A stretch of DNA of 64,000 nt from contig CM032807.1 in NCBI GenBank assembly GCA_019155185.1, positions 15,412,200-15,476,199 of the forward strand, given 5' to 3'. Positions 60,060-64,000 of the stretch are shown here, piece by piece (the first letter of the stretch is position 1; each line of letters begins with the position of its first letter). The notes beneath the pieces are model-generated. The model was given only the letters and a program-made list of their open reading frames with translations. It was not told where the DNA came from and did no database searches. Source of the DNA: Beaufortia kweichowensis (Eukaryota; Chordata; Actinopteri; Cypriniformes; Gastromyzontidae). The translations under genes were made by a program, and so were the position numbers.

Positions 60060-61250
60060 CCATGTCTTTAGTGTGAAGTGTTTCCACACAGGCTGCATTC
60101 ACACTGTCAATGTTTAGTATTGAAAACTGCATTTTCTTACGGGTGTGAATCTGCACAGCAAATTACAGTCAAGATATATCAAGTCTATATTCTGTTCTCA
60201 TATGTGTCTGTAACCACAGTGACAAACTTTCAGATTTTCCTTTTGTTTGATGAAAATTTTGGAAATAAAAAGCCTATAAAATTGTATTAGCACAGGATTT
60301 TTGTTTTGTTTCCATTGACTATTAGCCTGTATGTCAAAACATAACAAAACATATGTCCCAGTACCCCATTCTGGTACATCACCCCTCAAATAAAATGAAC
60401 TTCTGCTCCACAGCACCTGCTGAAGTCAAACAAAAATTTAATCAATGAATTTGACCTTTTTTATGAAGTATTAATAAAGTTTAGCATGTTTTGTCACATT
60501 ATTCATTTGAAACATTTCTCTAGCGTCCATATCCTACTATTGATAATAAAAATGTATTTGAGAGTCATTTCTTTATTTCTGTCAGGAGTACACGGCATTC
60601 ACGCAAAAAGTCCTCCGCCAGCTCAAGCTGAGAGTCGATTTCTCTTTAAAGATTTACCGGTTTAATTACTATTTATATATTACATATTACTGATTATAAA
60701 TTACAGATTTTATAATGTTAATCATAGGTATGAATGATGAAGCATTATTTAATGTGACGCTATAGTGTGACAATTTTAATATCTTTTATCTCCTTCTCTA
60801 TGTTTGGATTGATGAAACATTTAAGGTAATTCCTTTATAGGATAATACTAATAATACATTACAACATTGATTGTGATTGGTAATGATGTATCATTGTAAT
60901 GATTAAATTGTGGAAGAATTAGGGTATCAGGAATTCACAATAACAAGCTTATTAAATGACGATCCAAATTTACAAAACCAAATAAATGCAGTCTTGAGAT
61001 GTAATATAAGTAGTGGGTTTTATAATAGGATTTAGGAGTGCAAAGTTAATGTCCAAACACCACATGACAGTAGGTGGCGGTATCACCTTTAAAGCTGGTT
61101 CGCAACCCGGCATAAAATCCAAAAGAAGAAGATAGGCCTTTTGTCAATAGAGATAATAATATGTCTATGCTTTTGTCTTATCGCTCCTTCTCAATTGGTG
61201 GCGGTAATGCCACAAAAATTAGTTTCAATTTTTTTAAAACTAGATTTCAA
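60060..61250. other. Spacer between zinc-finger units B and C
   Basis: The beginning is the unit B 3' UTR, which resembles the 3' end of unit C (both have ATTCACACTGTCAATGTTTA, and both later have TGTCAGGAGTACAC). The rest is AT-rich with no gene. A common fish repeat may lie near 61070-61130. Confidence 0.45.
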
Positions 61251-61252
61251 CG

Positions 61253-61322
61253 AAAGAGAAGGAACATAACATCACAAAAGATCATCTGGACAAACACAAA
61301 TCTGCATCACTAAAAGATTAGT
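61253..61322 (+). other. Remnant of the 5' UTR exon of unit C
   Basis: CATCTGGACAAACACAAATC matches the 5' UTR exon of units A and B and is followed by a similar intron with a MITE at 61365-61562. The upstream promoter boxes of A and B were not found. Confidence 0.45.
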
Positions 61323-62478
61323 ATACAGTATGGATGTTCATGTGCTTTAAATATTAAACTGTGGCTGCATTCCAGATAACACGGATTTAGGATATTTCCA
61401 CTTCAAACCCTGAAATAACGTCCAGACTTACTAATATTTAAAGTATTTCCAAATACTAAAATTCTACAAAGTATTTAGTATGAAATAAAAGACTGGGGTT
61501 CCAGACAATTATTTTCGTGTTGAGTTGGGAAATATCCGAGTTCAAGTTGTCTTGAGCGCTACATAATAAGTGTACTGTAGTAAAACACTTAACTGGTTGT
61601 AGAAGGGAGCATCTATTTGTCCTTTAAATCATCCGACATCATTATTTGTGCTATTTACTCTGCGTGTGCAAATCTGTGAGAAATCTTACACACATTATTT
61701 ATATTTGGCATTAGATATTAAGTATCTAATGCGTTTATTTTTTCACAATTTTCGCAAGTTCTCCTCGTGCACCAGTTCTGTCTTTCTGTCGTGATCTTTC
61801 ACTTCCTGCTATTAGCAAAACATTATCAATGTGACTACAGTATGTAGATATTTATAGATGTGTGAATTATGAGGACAAAAGCTGATTGTTTGTGTGTTGC
61901 TGCCATTTACAATTTAGAGAAAAATCGACAATCGGTCTGTAATTATCTGCATATCTGTGACGATTTTGTTTCAAATACATTCTCTCTACTTTACAAATAT
62001 TTGTTTGATTGTTTTTTCTGTCTTGAAATGTTTTATTAGGATATGACCTTCTAACTATATGTGCTTTGGTTAAATGCAATCATTCAGTAAAATTCATTTA
62101 TATTACAGATGATTCACATTGTAAAGATAATGATATATTGATGCATCATAATTAGGGTAAGTGTGTACTCTTTAAGCCCACTTTCACACATCAAATAAAA
62201 AAAGGAAAAATCATATTTTATGTTGGTGGTATTTTTTGTATACCAATCACGTTTGACAATGTTGGGTTCTATACACTTTATAATATGAAACAATGTTAAA
62301 TTCTTTTAATGTTAAATTATTTGCTTGTCATTTTGTACATATATATATATTTGTTATGCTTTTGTTAAAATTGTATGGCTTTAATAAATAAAAATAATAA
62401 TAGAAAAAAACTATACTACATTTGTTTCATTATAGACTATAATTATACAATGGCAGAATATCTTCTGGTCGCTCTCAG

Positions 62479-62733
62479 ATGAAAAGTACTGTCTGTCCAA
62501 AAGGAAAGCAAAGAACAGAAGCCTGCAAATCTTTTACTTGCCCTCAATGTGGAAAGAAATTTGTAATTAAGCCTTTCACATGTTCTCAATGTGATAAAAG
62601 TTTCAGAATGAAGAGAAGCCTCAGAGTTCACATTAGAGTTCACACTGGAGAGCGTCCGTACTCATGTGTTCAGTGTGGAAAGAGTTTCACACAGAAAAGT
62701 GATCTTAACAAACATGTGAAATTTCACAATTGA
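62479..62733 (+). pseudogene. C2H2 zinc-finger unit C, reduced to about three fingers
   Basis: 84 codons. The first finger has lost its His half (CPQCGKKFVIK runs into the next CSQCDKSF); the other two are complete (RMKRSLRVHIRVH and TQKSDLNKHVKFH), with one TGERPY linker. Upstream, the start region of unit A is recognisable (ATATCTTCTGG), but a one-base loss breaks it, so only an internal ATG is in frame. It may be a decayed copy or a small expressed protein. Confidence 0.6.
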
Positions 62734-62964
62734 GGACGTCCATGATCATGTCTTTAAGTGTTTCCACACAGATCACATTCACACTGTCAATGTTTAGGAT
62801 TCCAACACAAAAGAAATGTAATCAATGAATTTGACTATTTCTGATATGAAGTATTAATAAAGTGTAGCATGTTTTGTCACACATTTCTTCCATGTCTTAC
62901 CGTTGATAATAAAAATGTATGTGAGAGTAATTTCTTTATTTCTACTGTCAGGAGTACACAGCAT

Positions 62965-63105
62965 TCATCCGGTTTCCCGGACAGGGCTTAAGTCTAGTCC
63001 CAGACTAAAATGCATTTTTGAGCTGTCTTAACTGAAAACAACTTGCTTTGATATATCTTAAAATATATCAGTGCCATTGTCTTGTCTTAAGATTCCACAA
63101 AAGAA
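62965..63105. repeat. Dispersed fish repeat fragment
   Basis: The order GGTTTCCCGGACAGGG, TCTAGTCCCAGACTAAAA, ACTGAAAACAACTTGC and TATCAGTGCC matches a repeat that is very common in cyprinids. Class not assigned. Confidence 0.45.
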
Positions 63106-63312
63106 AGAATTATATACAGAGTTTGCATGACAGTAAATAATAAAGTATTTTTGGGGGGTGAACTAGTAGAGTAAGTCATTGTACTTTTAGATTTTTCTGT
63201 TGATTTTTCTGTTACTCTGTGTTTCTACTAACATATTTGCAAATGTGGTCCTCTGAATGTTTTAAACAGTCATTGGTGGTTACAAAGTTACAAAAGCTTG
63301 AGACAAAATGAG

Positions 63313-64000
63313 TGTCTTCAAATCACTCATGTTCAGATGTGAAGCGGCACTTATACTGAGAAATAACATTAAATTACTTCTTTTACATTTTGGCATAGAT
63401 ACTAGAACTTGTGCTGATGTAAACTGTATTGTTTGTGTCAGATTGCTGTCTGAATGTTTTCTGTATTGTCCATCACTGTGTGAATCACTGTGTGAATGCT
63501 GCAGCCATTTACACTGATGCTCGACGATGGGCCATCTGTAATCATGTCTGCAATGTCTCTTATTTGTATATTTACATGTATTTAAATACAAATTAAAATC
63601 TTATTTGAATTAGAATTACGTTTGTGTGTTTACATTTATGAATAAAGTTAGTTTTGGACAGATGTAACACAGTTGCAGCCTCAGCCGCAGTCTTTTTTGT
63701 ATTGATCTAAAGAGAATTTATTTCATTTTATGTTCAGCCTCTATAAGAAACATCTCTGCTGCTAAAATGATTTTAATTTAATGCTTTTATTTGTGTTTGT
63801 TATGAATATTATTATATTTAGGTATTATTTATCGTTGTATCGTTTTTCTTGTTATCACTTATATTTAGTGAAATGCTAAACAATCTTTTATTATGGTGTT
63901 TTGGAGTAAACTTTGTGTCCTGTGTTCCTTGTACTCTTTGTTTGTTCCATAATAAGACATAAATCAGATCGGGTGGTCAGGGGAGAAAAATGTGTACGCA
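63313..64000 (+). repeat. Zinc-finger unit D, upstream part, cut by the window end
   Basis: From 63313 (TCTTCAAATCACTCATGTTC) the sequence follows unit A from 52602 and unit B from 57155. It lacks the retroelement-tail insertion found in A and B. It ends inside the promoter (GGGGAGAAAAATGTGTACGC), before the CCAAT box, so a further finger gene is expected to the right. Confidence 0.88.

Larger units (their letters stand above)
55973..60060 (+). repeat. Zinc-finger unit B, second copy
   Basis: Matches unit A from 51417. Small differences include an 8-base loss near 56552, short indels, and a rearranged finger array. The segment between the units, 55290-55972, is found only once. Confidence 0.93.

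Noticed and set aside
1..64000. tRNA, rRNA, snRNA, microRNA, CRISPR or retroviral genes
   Set aside because: Looked for by eye; no cloverleaf, conserved box, hairpin-precursor or long gag/pol frame was convincing. A covariance-model scan would be needed to exclude small RNAs.

Overview
The window looks like vertebrate nuclear DNA from a teleost, most likely a cypriniform (carp, minnow or danio relative). Genes are split by GT-AG introns, intergenic DNA is AT-rich, several short repeats resemble common cyprinid elements, and the ordered block lpgat1 - nek2 - slc30a1 - rd3 is the block found at human 1q32.3. No CRISPR array, bacterial feature, tRNA or rRNA was seen. Gene names rest on protein sequence recalled from the families; exon limits come from reading phase and splice sites.

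Layout. 1-3.9 kb: first three coding exons of an arhgap20-like RhoGAP gene on the minus strand, running off the left edge. 6.9-20.8 kb: lpgat1, plus strand, complete (370 aa, seven coding exons). 23.4-28.6 kb: nek2, plus strand, complete (437 aa, nine exons), followed by a decayed tandem triplication of its 3' end. 28.6-33.7 kb: slc30a1 (zinc exporter ZnT1), two exons, 497 aa. 33.7-39.5 kb: gene-free, with transposon fragments and a large compound microsatellite. 39.5-44.1 kb: rd3 (photoreceptor guanylate cyclase regulator), 217 aa. 45.4-47.7 kb: an unrecognised Lys/Ser-rich gene on the minus strand. 48.0-50.2 kb: an unrecognised plus-strand gene encoding a degenerate repeat of about 26 residues. 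These two genes face away from a shared promoter region holding two CRE-like sites and an RFX X-box.

51.4-64.0 kb: a tandem array of C2H2 zinc-finger units. Unit A has an intact 12-finger ORF. Unit B is about 4.56 kb downstream, nearly identical, and broken by frameshifts. Unit C is reduced to about three fingers. Unit D enters at the right edge, where the window stops inside its promoter. A and B keep the same promoter (CCAAT and TATA-like boxes), 5' UTR exon, MITE-bearing intron and finger exon.

The conserved genes are a syntenic block, not a functional operon. No new defence-like or enzymatic system is visible. The most novel material is the X-box gene with LPSVxEP repeats, the unidentified Lys/Ser-rich partner gene, the young zinc-finger array with a copied lesion, the nek2 3'-end triplication, and two families of short non-autonomous elements.
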